From: an uncultured Granulosicoccaceae bacterium
Lineage (GTDB): Bacteria > Pseudomonadota > Gammaproteobacteria > Granulosicoccales > Granulosicoccaceae
DNA: 41,621 nucleotides
Assembly: GCA_938041955.1 (NCBI GenBank)
Contig: CALISD010000070.1
Location: forward strand, 1-41,621
Direction: 5' to 3'
Under the pieces are notes generated by a model. The model saw only the letters and a program-made list of their open reading frames with translations. It did no database searches and was not told where the DNA came from. Positions 25,351 through 33,869 of the stretch are shown in pieces. How positions within the stretch are numbered: the first letter of the stretch is position 1; every line of letters starts with the position of its first letter. The position numbers were made by a program, and so were the translations under genes.

Positions 25351-26511
25351 ATGTTCAATGCATCAATGAACTTTGCGTTGGGAGACGAGATTGAAGCGCT
25401 ACGCGATCTTGTTCATCGCTGGGCACAAGACCGTCTGGCGCCGATGGCAGCCGATATAGACAAAAGTAATCAGTTTCCGCCGGAGTTGTGGCCGGAACTT
25501 GGCGAGTTAGGGTTGCTTGGAGTCACTGTTGACGAAAAGTATGGTGGTGCCGCAATGGGTTATTTGGCACATACAATAGTGGTTGAAGAGATCGCTCGTG
25601 CCAGTGCGTCGGTATCATTATCGTACGGAGCGCATTCTAATCTGTGTGTTAATCAGATTCAGATCAACGGAACCGAACAGCAACGTGAGAAATATTTACC
25701 TAAGCTTGTCTCAGGGGAGCACGTAGGGTCTCTTGCGATGTCTGAAGCAGGTTCTGGTTCTGATGTGGTTTCAATGAAACTTAACGCCGAAAAAAAGAAC
25801 GGTCACTATGTTCTAAATGGCACTAAGTATTGGATCACTAACGCGCCTGAAGCGAATACTTTAGTGGTCTATGCAAAGACCGATGCCGCGGCAGGGTCGC
25901 GCGGCATAACTGCTTTTATTATTGAACGCGACTTTAAAGGTTTTAGCACATCCGCGCACTTTGACAAACTTGGCATGCGTGGTTCAAGTACCGCCGAGTT
26001 GATCTTTGATAATTGCGAAGTGCCTGAAGAAAATATACTCGGCTTTGAAGGCAAGGGCGTTAACGTGCTTATGTCCGGTCTCGACTTTGAACGAGTAGTA
26101 TTGGCAGGCATCGGGGTAGGAATCATGCACGCTTGTCTTGATCATGTTATGCCTTACATGCATGACCGCAAGCAGTTTGGTGAATCTATCGGTAACTTTC
26201 AATTGATGCAGGCAAAGATCGCGGATCTTTACGTGGCAATGAACTCATCACGTGCTTATGTGTACGCCGTTGCCGGTGCTTGTGATCGTGGTGAAGTAAC
26301 GCGACAAGATGCGGCTGCTTGTGTTTTGCTCTCTAGTGAAAAAGCAATGGAGCAAGCGGTGCAGGCAGTGCAGGCTATGGGGGGAGCGGGCTTTATGAAT
26401 GACTCTCCGGTAAGCCGCCTGATGCGTGACGCAAAACTGATGGAAATTGGTGCGGGTACCAGTGAAATAAGGCGTATGTTGATTGGCCGTGAACTGATGC
26501 GGGTGACCTAG
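25351..26511 (+). CDS. liuA: Isovaleryl-CoA dehydrogenase
   Basis: 386 residues from the ATG at 25351 with a TAGGAG ribosome site; upstream in-frame codons would add an unlikely basic leader. It oxidises isovaleryl-CoA to 3-methylcrotonyl-CoA with FAD and passes electrons to ETF. The family motifs are present: LSYGAHSNLCVNQI, LAMSEAGSGSDVVSMKL, YWITNAPEA, DKLGMRGSSTAEL, and the C-terminal GAGTSEIRRMLIGREL. The catalytic glutamate sits in LDFERVVLAG, the position used by isovaleryl-CoA dehydrogenases and different from that of straight-chain enzymes. It closely resembles LiuA. The stop codon directly abuts the liuB start. Confidence 0.93.
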   Translation: MFNASMNFALGDEIEALRDLVHRWAQDRLAPMAADIDKSNQFPPELWPELGELGLLGVTVDEKYGGAAMGYLAHTIVVEEIARASASVSLSYGAHSNLCVNQIQINGTEQQREKYLPKLVSGEHVGSLAMSEAGSGSDVVSMKLNAEKKNGHYVLNGTKYWITNAPEANTLVVYAKTDAAAGSRGITAFIIERDFKGFSTSAHFDKLGMRGSSTAELIFDNCEVPEENILGFEGKGVNVLMSGLDFERVVLAGIGVGIMHACLDHVMPYMHDRKQFGESIGNFQLMQAKIADLYVAMNSSRAYVYAVAGACDRGEVTRQDAAACVLLSSEKAMEQAVQAVQAMGGAGFMNDSPVSRLMRDAKLMEIGAGTSEIRRMLIGRELMRVT

Positions 26512-28119
26512 TTGAGTATTATTCGGTCATCTGTTTCTTCCACATCGGACGCATTCAAAAAAAATACAGCAGCGCACGCACAGTCTCTTGAAGCAGTGGC
26601 TTCGGTTGCCACGCAGGCGACACTTGGTGGTGGCGAGAAATCACGTCAACGCCATATTGGTCGTGGAAAGATGTTGCCACGTGAGCGTGTCGCCAATCTG
26701 CTCGATGCCGGGTCGCCATTTTTAGAGATCGGTGCCACAGCGGCTTACAATCTCTACGACAATGCAGCGCCTTGCGCTGGCGTTATTGCCGGGGTTGGTC
26801 TCGTGCACGGTCAGGATGTGATGGTGATCTGTAACGATGCCACTGTTAAAGGCGGCACCTACTACCCGATGACGGTGAAAAAACATCTGCGCGCTCAGGA
26901 GATCGCCAGTGAAAATCGCCTTCCTTGTGTGTATTTAGTAGACAGTGGTGGAGCGAATCTGCCCAATCAAGATGAAGTGTTTCCGGATCGTGATCACTTT
27001 GGTCGGATTTTTTATAATCAGGCTCGAATGTCGGCACAAGGCATTCCGCAGATAGCCGTTGTCATGGGGTCTTGTACGGCCGGTGGTGCTTATGTACCTG
27101 CCATGTCAGATGTTGCGATCATTGTGAAAGAGCAGGGCACCATTTTTTTAGCCGGACCTCCATTGGTAAAAGCGGCGACCGGTGAAGTTGTGTCAGCGGA
27201 AGATCTTGGCGGTGGTGATGTGCATACCAGGCTCTCTGGTGTGGCCGACTACTTAGCGGATGATGATTTCCATGCGCTGGCTCTGGCAAGGCAGTCGATA
27301 GCAAATCTGAACTTAAAAAAACCGAACACTGTCGTGCTGCAATCTTCTGAAGAGCCCCTGTATGACCCGGCAGAGATAACCGGTGTGGTTCCAGCTGATC
27401 TTAAAACGCCGTATGACATACGTGAGGTTATCGCACGCGTGGTAGATGGATCACGTTTTGATGAATTCAAAGCTCGGTATGGCAGTACTCTGGTGTGTGG
27501 CTTTGCCCATGTTCACGGTATGCCGGTGGGGATCATTGCGAACAATGGTGTGCTTTTTTCGGAGTCTGCGGTTAAAGGGGCGCATTTTGTCGAGCTGTGC
27601 TCGCAACGGAAAGTACCGTTGGTTTTTTTGCAGAACATCACGGGCTTTATGGTCGGTAAGCGTTATGAAAATGAGGGTATCGCCCGTCACGGGGCCAAAC
27701 TGGTTACCGCGGTGGCAACCACCAGCGTGCCAAAACTTACCTTTCTTGTAGGTGGTTCGTTTGGCGCTGGCAACTACGGCATGGCAGGTAGAGCTTATGG
27801 TCCAAGGTTTTTATGGTCATGGCCGAACTCGCGTATATCAGTGATGGGGGGGGAGCAGGCTGCAGGTGTGTTGGCGACTGTCCGACGTGATGGTATGGAG
27901 CGCAAAGGCGAACAATGGTCTGCTGAGGAAGAGGAAAAGTTTAAGCAGCCCACCATTGATATGTTTGAAGAGCAGTCACATCCGCTTTATGCGTCAGCCC
28001 GATTATGGGATGACGGTATAGTAGATCCACGTAAAACCCGGGACGTGATGGGGTTGAGTTTATCCATCGCGTTGAACGCACCGATCGAGGACACCCGTTT
28101 TGGGGTGTTCCGGATGTAG
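26512..28119 (+). CDS. liuB: Methylcrotonoyl-CoA carboxylase, carboxyltransferase (beta) subunit
   Basis: 535 residues, the normal MccB/LiuB length. It transfers carboxyl from biotin to 3-methylcrotonyl-CoA. The acetyl-CoA carboxylase-type carboxyltransferase fold is shown by [14 protein letters not shown] [83 protein letters not shown] and [16 protein letters not shown]. The start is most likely TTG at 26512, immediately after the liuA TAG: the N terminus then aligns with other MccB proteins and no ATG lies nearby. Translation is probably coupled to liuA. It is followed by liuD after 2 bases, with which it forms the hetero-oligomeric enzyme. Confidence 0.94.
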   Translation: MSIIRSSVSSTSDAFKKNTAAHAQSLEAVASVATQATLGGGEKSRQRHIGRGKMLPRERVANLLDAGSPFLEIGATAAYNLYDNAAPCAGVIAGVGLVHGQDVMVICNDATVKGGTYYPMTVKKHLRAQEIASENRLPCVYLVDSGGANLPNQDEVFPDRDHFGRIFYNQARMSAQGIPQIAVVMGSCTAGGAYVPAMSDVAIIVKEQGTIFLAGPPLVKAATGEVVSAEDLGGGDVHTRLSGVADYLADDDFHALALARQSIANLNLKKPNTVVLQSSEEPLYDPAEITGVVPADLKTPYDIREVIARVVDGSRFDEFKARYGSTLVCGFAHVHGMPVGIIANNGVLFSESAVKGAHFVELCSQRKVPLVFLQNITGFMVGKRYENEGIARHGAKLVTAVATTSVPKLTFLVGGSFGAGNYGMAGRAYGPRFLWSWPNSRISVMGGEQAAGVLATVRRDGMERKGEQWSAEEEEKFKQPTIDMFEEQSHPLYASARLWDDGIVDPRKTRDVMGLSLSIALNAPIEDTRFGVFRM

Positions 28120-28121
28120 TC

Positions 28122-30074
28122 ATGTTTAAAAAAATACTGATAGCGAACAGAGGTGAGATCGCCTGCAGGGTGATGCGTACTGCGGTGAAGCACGGTGTTA
28201 AGACAGTAGCAGTGTATTCAGAGGCAGATCGCAATGCGATGCATGTTGCCATGGCGGATGAGTCAGTCTGTATCGGGCCGGCATCTGTCAGTGAAAGCTA
28301 CCTTCGTGGTGAAGTGATAATTGAAGCGGCACTTGCCACAGGCGCTGAAGCGATTCATCCGGGCTATGGTTTCCTTTCTGAAAATCCGGAATTCGTTGAA
28401 AAAGTGGAGCAGGCGGGTTTGCGTTTTATTGGTCCTGGTGCGTCAGCTATACGTGCAATGGGCCTTAAAGATGCGGCAAAGAAGCTCATGCATGAAGCGG
28501 GTGTGCCAGTGGTGCCTGGCTACCATGGTGAAAACCAGGACGGTGAGTTTTTAGCTCAGCAAGCGGAAGAAATTGGCTATCCGGTGTTGATTAAGGCACG
28601 GGCTGGTGGTGGTGGCAAAGGCATGCGGCTGGTTGAACAGCCTAATGATTTTTCCAATGCACTAGCCAGTGCGCAGCGTGAGGCACTAGCAAGCTTTGGC
28701 GATGCGGTATGTTTAATTGAAAAATACATCACCTCTCCACGGCATATTGAAATACAGGTGTTTGGTGATGATCATGGCAACGTTGTGCATTTGTTTGAGC
28801 GTGATTGCTCTTTGCAACGACGCCATCAGAAAGTCATAGAGGAAGCGCCGGCACCCGGTATGACGGAAGAAATGCGGCAAGCCATGGGTAAAGCTGCAGT
28901 GGAGGCGGCCCTTGCAATAGATTATTCCGGTGCCGGTACAGTGGAGTTTATTGTCGATGGTTCTGACGGGCTAAAACCTGACCAGTTCTGGTTTATGGAA
29001 ATGAATACCCGCTTGCAGGTAGAGCACCCTGTTACAGAAGCGATCGCAGGTTGTGACCTCGTGGAGTGGCAGTTGCGTATCGCTTCGGGTGAGCGGTTGC
29101 CGTGCACTCAGCAAGAGCTGGAAATTGACGGCTGGTCAATGGAGGCACGGATTTATGCCGAGGATGTGGGTAAGGGCTTTTTACCCGCAACCGGTACGTT
29201 GCATCATCTTGAGTTCCCCGACTATGCAAGAGTAGATACCGGGGTGCGTCAGGGCGATGTGATATCACCGTTCTATGATCCGATGATTGCCAAGGTGATT
29301 GTGCATGGAGCAACTCGGGATGCGGCGCTAAGATTAATGAGGCAAGCGCTGCGTGACACTCATGCAGCCGGTACGGTCACTAATACTAATTTTTTAGGTG
29401 ATCTATTTGATCATCAGGATTTTGCTGATGGTGATTTCGATACCGGATTGATCGATAGAAGTATTGATCAGTTAACCGAATCCACACAAGTGCCGGAATC
29501 AATGATCGCAATTGCGGCGATAGAGGCTGCAGGAATCAACCGCCAGAACAACCACACATTCACAGCTTTCACTTTGTGGCAGCCTCTTGGTCATACGGTG
29601 AGGTTAATAGATCAATATGGTGCTGAAGTATCAGTTTTGCTTGAAGGGGAGAGTTCAGAGCAATGGCGTGTGACCCTCAATGAAACCGTTCACCGGCTCG
29701 AGAAGCAGGGGGCAGGTCGAGTTCGTTTTGATGAGGCAACCATAGATGCGAGTTGTGTAACGCATAGGGCAGGCGTCAGTGTCTTTTCAGATCGGGCATG
29801 GCATTTTACAGTGCTTGATCCGCTAGACAGTAGTGGTGCTGAGGCCGGCGGCGGAGATCTCATCATAGCCCCGATGCCCGGGCAAATAAAAATCGTGAAC
29901 GTGAAGCCTGGTGACTCAGTGGTGTCAGGTGATGCTCTGATAGTGATGGAAGCAATGAAAATGGAACACACGCTTACCGCACCGCGTGACGGTGAGGTAA
30001 ATGAATTGCTGGTCTCACTGAATGATCAGGTGGAAGATGGTTCGATTCTTTTACGCCTGAAGGTCGAGGAATAA
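28122..30074 (+). CDS. liuD: Methylcrotonoyl-CoA carboxylase, biotin-containing (alpha) subunit
   Basis: 650 residues, matching MccA/LiuD. The biotin carboxylase domain begins MFKKILIANRGEIACRVMRT, with the ATP-grasp glycine loop KARAGGGGKGMRLV and the FMEMNTRLQVEHPVTEAI block. The BT linker follows, and the C-terminal carrier domain has EAMKMEHTL with biotinyl-Lys613. It carboxylates its own biotin with ATP and bicarbonate and hands the carboxyl group to LiuB. The ATG at 28122 is two bases past the liuB stop, so the pair is translationally linked. It is the last gene of the cluster. HMG-CoA lyase (liuE) and the MerR-type regulator liuR, common neighbours, do not follow. Confidence 0.95.
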   Translation: MFKKILIANRGEIACRVMRTAVKHGVKTVAVYSEADRNAMHVAMADESVCIGPASVSESYLRGEVIIEAALATGAEAIHPGYGFLSENPEFVEKVEQAGLRFIGPGASAIRAMGLKDAAKKLMHEAGVPVVPGYHGENQDGEFLAQQAEEIGYPVLIKARAGGGGKGMRLVEQPNDFSNALASAQREALASFGDAVCLIEKYITSPRHIEIQVFGDDHGNVVHLFERDCSLQRRHQKVIEEAPAPGMTEEMRQAMGKAAVEAALAIDYSGAGTVEFIVDGSDGLKPDQFWFMEMNTRLQVEHPVTEAIAGCDLVEWQLRIASGERLPCTQQELEIDGWSMEARIYAEDVGKGFLPATGTLHHLEFPDYARVDTGVRQGDVISPFYDPMIAKVIVHGATRDAALRLMRQALRDTHAAGTVTNTNFLGDLFDHQDFADGDFDTGLIDRSIDQLTESTQVPESMIAIAAIEAAGINRQNNHTFTAFTLWQPLGHTVRLIDQYGAEVSVLLEGESSEQWRVTLNETVHRLEKQGAGRVRFDEATIDASCVTHRAGVSVFSDRAWHFTVLDPLDSSGAEAGGGDLIIAPMPGQIKIVNVKPGDSVVSGDALIVMEAMKMEHTLTAPRDGEVNELLVSLNDQVEDGSILLRLKVEE

Positions 30075-30202
30075 GCAGTCACATTGATCGAACAGGAAGT
30101 CGTAAATTCGTGGGGCATTAAGCGCAATATATAGGCACGCGAGGTGATATACAGGCCGGACGTAAATACCTTCGTAAACGATCTGGAATCTTTCCGTGAC
30201 AT

Positions 30203-30227
30203 GCCACTCGCTCACGCTTCGGGTTTC
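30203..30227 (+). repeat. Dispersed 25-base repeat, copy 2
   Basis: Identical to 16321-16345 except for T instead of A at base 16. It lies between liuD and the convergent M20 gene, 14 kb from the first copy and in the same orientation. Confidence 0.55.
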
Positions 30228-30251
30228 CTTTGTCGCTTTGCACTGGACTTT

Positions 30252-31544
30252 TTATGCTGTCAGCAGGGATACCAGTGATCTGGCCATGACTTTGGCGGAA
30301 TCGACCATATCTTGAATGCCGACGTACTCATCCGGTTGATGGGCCAGATCAAGAATGCCCGGCCCGTAGGCGATGCAATTTTTCAGTCGACCAATGCGAT
30401 CGATGTGTTTTTGATCATAGGTGCCGGGTGACACTACGTAGTCAGGGTCCTTGCCGAGTTGGCTTTTTATTGCATCACTTATCGCTGTAACTATCGGGGC
30501 ATCTTTGTCTGTCATCGTCGGAATGACCGAGAACAGTTCTTTGGTGGTGGCTTTGAATTTTTTTCGGCTTTGACCTACTTCAAGTAGAAGGGCTTGCAAC
30601 TCTTCACGCACTTCATCTATGTCTTCTTCGATAATAAAACGCCTGTCGAGCACCATGCGGCATCGGTCCGGGACTAACGGCGAGGGTAGGCCGGTGTAGC
30701 CTTCTTCGGGTTCGGCCAATCCACCGTGAATAGAGTTAATGTTGAGTGTTGATTGGCGTGCCTGCTCTGGCACAACCGGCATGGCAGTTTTTTTGTTTGC
30801 CAGTGACGGGTAGAGTTTTTGTTCTATTGCTTCAAGTACCGCCCCCATATGTCTGACAGCACAATCGCCCTGGAATGGCATCGAACCGTGTGCAATGTGA
30901 CCGTAGGTCTCGATCTCGGTCCAGAGTACGCCGCGATGCCCGAGGCAGATTCGGTCTTTGTTCAGTGGTTCGGGGATAACCACATGCTGTACTCGATCAG
31001 GATCAAACCAACCCTGTTCGGCAAGGTAGGCGACCCCGCCGAACCCGCCAGATTCTTCATCTGCTGTGCCTGAGATTTCGATAGCACCGCTATAGTCCGG
31101 ATAGGTTTGTATGAATTTTTCTGCAGCTATGATTGATGCCGCTAGGCCGCCTTTCATGTCGCAAGCGCCGCGACCGTAGACTTTTCCCTCTTTCACTACG
31201 CCTTCGAAGGGGTCCACAGTCCAGCCGTCACCTACGGCGACGACGTCGGTATGGGAGTTAAAATGAATGCATTGGCCAGAGCGTTTGCCTTCATGTCTGG
31301 CGATGATATTCCAGCGCGGGTAACGGTCACTGTCGCCCAGTGCGCCGGCGGCCCGCACCAATTCGCAGGTGAATCCGCTGCGGGTCAGGCGGGCGCTGAT
31401 GAGATCGCAGATTTCCCGATAGTTTTCGGCCGGCGGATTGATAGTCGGAATTTTGATCAACTGCCGTGTGAGTTCGACCAGATCATCTGCTGCGTCATCA
31501 ATTGCGGCGCACATCTGGTTGATTTGATCGTCTTTGTGGATCAT
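30252..31544 (-). CDS. M20 family deacylase (ArgE/DapE-type)
   Basis: 430 residues. A di-zinc amidohydrolase related to acetylornithine deacetylase and succinyl-diaminopimelate desuccinylase. All expected metal and catalytic residues are visible: His98 and Asp100 in SHTDVVAVGDGW, bridging Asp129 in GRGACDMKGG, catalytic Glu163 and metal Glu164 in TADEESGG, Glu192 in IPEP, the lid histidines in GHIAHGS, and C-terminal His402 in LAHQPDEYV. The C-terminal GPGILDLAHQPDEY and GTYDQKHIDRIG segments suit the ArgE/DapE-like group but not a single substrate. No signal peptide, so cytosolic. Neither arginine nor lysine biosynthesis genes are near, so it may be catabolic. The ATG at 31544 is the only sensible start. 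Confidence 0.88.
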   Translation of the reverse strand: MIHKDDQINQMCAAIDDAADDLVELTRQLIKIPTINPPAENYREICDLISARLTRSGFTCELVRAAGALGDSDRYPRWNIIARHEGKRSGQCIHFNSHTDVVAVGDGWTVDPFEGVVKEGKVYGRGACDMKGGLAASIIAAEKFIQTYPDYSGAIEISGTADEESGGFGGVAYLAEQGWFDPDRVQHVVIPEPLNKDRICLGHRGVLWTEIETYGHIAHGSMPFQGDCAVRHMGAVLEAIEQKLYPSLANKKTAMPVVPEQARQSTLNINSIHGGLAEPEEGYTGLPSPLVPDRCRMVLDRRFIIEEDIDEVREELQALLLEVGQSRKKFKATTKELFSVIPTMTDKDAPIVTAISDAIKSQLGKDPDYVVSPGTYDQKHIDRIGRLKNCIAYGPGILDLAHQPDEYVGIQDMVDSAKVMARSLVSLLTA

Positions 31545-31686
31545 GGCTCGCTCTTTGTGTGTTTTACAGTCGATTAAGTTTCGGCACAGTTGCGTGCTTT
31601 ATACTCCACAATTGAACTGAACGAAACGGTGTACGCGTGTGTCTGAAGTGGATCAGCGTAAGCGTTCATTAAACAGTGCGGTTTAG

Positions 31687-31716
31687 TTGACAGACCCCTC
31701 ATTTTCTCATTAATGC
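31687..31716 (+). promoter_or_regulatory. Possible promoter for the first hydrolase
   Basis: TTGACA (31687-31692), a perfect -35, is followed after 18 bases by TAATGC (31711-31716). The -10 is weak. It is the best candidate in the 310 bases between the M20 gene and the hydrolase; I see nothing else there. Confidence 0.35.
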
Positions 31717-31854
31717 TCGGACTCTGTATCAAAAAAGTAACGAAACGCACGGACTGAATTTCAAATTCTGGTATTTTTGCGCAGCCTAAGGGCAGTCGCT
31801 ATTGAAGGCCATTTTCATGGTCAGAGCACCTGTACAGAGAAGGAACATTTTTTA

Positions 31855-33753
31855 GTGAAAGCACTTGCCTTTACCGTCGTATTTTTGCTTGGTCTCGCTG
31901 GGTGCAGCGACAGCAACAATAATGCGCTTAATGGAACTAACAATCCGACCGACAACGGTTCATCCGGTAGCTCCAGTGGCGGCGACGGCGGTAATAATTC
32001 CGGGTCGCAAACCGGCAGCAATTCCGGGTCGACCGTCACTGGACTTACCGTGCGGCACCGTAATGGCCAAACCTTTCTGGTGTGGAATGAATCGGGTGGC
32101 TCGCAGTATCACGTGTATCGCCACAACTCACAGATTACCAGCAGCAACCTTGGCTCAGCAACGCGACTGACCGAGCGTTGGGGGCCACTTGATCAAAACA
32201 CCTCAGTCAACCGGTATGGCAGCAGTGTGGTTCCGAATAACTTTGTCATCAATGATCTCTCGAGTCCACTAAGTGATGATAAAGGACTATTTGTTCACAC
32301 CACACAAAATGGTCAGCAAGGTGGTGCTTACTATGCGGTGACCACTGTTTCCGGTGGGTCAGAGAATAGAAACATCGTTAACGGCGTGAATGCGAGTAGC
32401 CAGTCTGTAAATGAATCGATAAGCACACCGAGGCCGGTACTGACGCTATCCAAGAATGGCGGTAAGGGCCGTGTTTATACGCAATATATGGATTACGCAA
32501 ACTGGAATCCAACGCTTAAAGGGTATGCGTTTAACTTCGCAGTTGCATTGCCAGCGAACTACAGCAGTTCGCGTGCGTACCCGCTCATGCTTGAAATGCA
32601 TGCCTTCGGAGAAGAACCTAAATACATCAATCAGGCGGAGTTCGACTGGCCGGTAATCCAGGTGTTTCCAAGTGATCCGGGGGAGAACGTTAATACCTTT
32701 CACACCTGGTGGTATGGATTTGCTGCGGATCACAACTATCGCACGCAAGGTCTTACTCCTCGCAGCGGTAAAATCGAGAATTTTACTGAGCAACGTGTAA
32801 TTGCCGCAGTGAATTTTATAATCAACGACGGGCAGTTTAACGTTGATAGAAATCTTGTTCACGCCTATGGCCATTCAATGGGGGCGTCAGGCGCTGTGGC
32901 ATTTGGTATGCGTTACCCAAGTATATTTGCCGGTATCTATGCAAGTGAGGCGATGACTAACTACGGAGCCAGCCCGACCTTTCAGCGAAACTTTGTTTCT
33001 CTGTGGGGTGACCGCTCGGCGAATCTGCCTATCGTTAACAATGGCCAAAACAACTCCGACATAAGAAATTACGGTTCTGGCGGGTCTCAGGCAACCGGAG
33101 TCTGGAGCTGGATGAACCATCAGGAGCAATTGCGTCGTCGTCGCGCTGATCGATTCGCCTATCTTATGGTTGACCATGGCAAGGCGGATGAAGTTATTCA
33201 CTGGCCGACTCAAGGGCAGCCCATGGTGAAGGCGTTAACGGATGCCAGAGCCGGATTCTCTGCAGCAGCTGTAGGTGGTGTGGGCCACAACTGGTTGGGC
33301 TTTGATTCAGTTGTGACGAGTGTGTTTGGCCTGGGCAATGGTGATGAAACAGCCTGGCGCTACCCACGAACGTTGAGTTTTCCCGGAATCCACTTTGCTA
33401 CCGGATCTGGTGCAGTACAACCAGGTAACGCTGGTAGTGATCGGTACAACACGAACATAGAGTGGGCCACGCCAAAGAACAATTTTGCTCAGGGCATTGT
33501 GGATAGCTCTACTCGTTATGAGATTTCTATTCGGTCTAAGAGCATCAATCAAACGGCTGACATTACGCCTCGTAACACCAATTCATTTAAACCTGCCTCT
33601 GGTAAACGCTGTAGCTGGATTGCCAGGAGTATCAGTGGTAATCAAACCGTTGGATCTGGCAATGCAACAGTTGACGGCAGTCGATTGCTAACTGTTGCCA
33701 GTGTTCCGATTTTATCCGGCAGTGGTACAAGACTGGTAATTAACTGCTCGTAG
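31855..33753 (+). CDS. Exported lipoprotein alpha/beta-hydrolase, tandem copy 1
   Basis: 632 residues from a GTG at 31855 with AGAAGGA upstream; this start gives a lipoprotein signal with lipobox LAGC (Cys17). Residues 18-60 are a Ser/Gly/Asn-rich linker. A fibronectin-III-like region follows (about 63-185: RHRNGQTFLVWNE...YHVYRH). A hydrolase domain (about 200-500) has nucleophile Ser341 in HAYGHSMGASG, a candidate acid Asp445 in HGKADEVIHW, and His478 in GGVGHNWLGF. A C-terminal beta-type domain ends with SGTRLVINCS. The hydrolase resembles prolyl-oligopeptidase or esterase-D/PHB-depolymerase-like enzymes, so an ester or peptide substrate outside the cytosol is likely. It lacks the N-terminal module found in copies 2 and 3. 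Confidence 0.82.
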   Translation: MKALAFTVVFLLGLAGCSDSNNNALNGTNNPTDNGSSGSSSGGDGGNNSGSQTGSNSGSTVTGLTVRHRNGQTFLVWNESGGSQYHVYRHNSQITSSNLGSATRLTERWGPLDQNTSVNRYGSSVVPNNFVINDLSSPLSDDKGLFVHTTQNGQQGGAYYAVTTVSGGSENRNIVNGVNASSQSVNESISTPRPVLTLSKNGGKGRVYTQYMDYANWNPTLKGYAFNFAVALPANYSSSRAYPLMLEMHAFGEEPKYINQAEFDWPVIQVFPSDPGENVNTFHTWWYGFAADHNYRTQGLTPRSGKIENFTEQRVIAAVNFIINDGQFNVDRNLVHAYGHSMGASGAVAFGMRYPSIFAGIYASEAMTNYGASPTFQRNFVSLWGDRSANLPIVNNGQNNSDIRNYGSGGSQATGVWSWMNHQEQLRRRRADRFAYLMVDHGKADEVIHWPTQGQPMVKALTDARAGFSAAAVGGVGHNWLGFDSVVTSVFGLGNGDETAWRYPRTLSFPGIHFATGSGAVQPGNAGSDRYNTNIEWATPKNNFAQGIVDSSTRYEISIRSKSINQTADITPRNTNSFKPASGKRCSWIARSISGNQTVGSGNATVDGSRLLTVASVPILSGSGTRLVINCS

Positions 33754-33780
33754 ACCCGGTAACAGCCGGAGTTAAATATT

Positions 33781-33801
33781 AGCCGCTTATTTAAAGCGGC
33801 T
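33781..33801. terminator. Hairpin between hydrolase copies 1 and 2
   Basis: AGCCGCTT (33781-33788) pairs exactly with AAGCGGCT (33794-33801) around a 5-base loop. No T-run follows, so it may be a weak terminator or an mRNA-stabilising stem. Confidence 0.4.
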
Positions 33802-33869
33802 GACTTAGTGAAGTCAGCACCTGTTTGCGCAGGGTTTATTGCGCACGCTTACTATCCTTGGAAGTTCAT

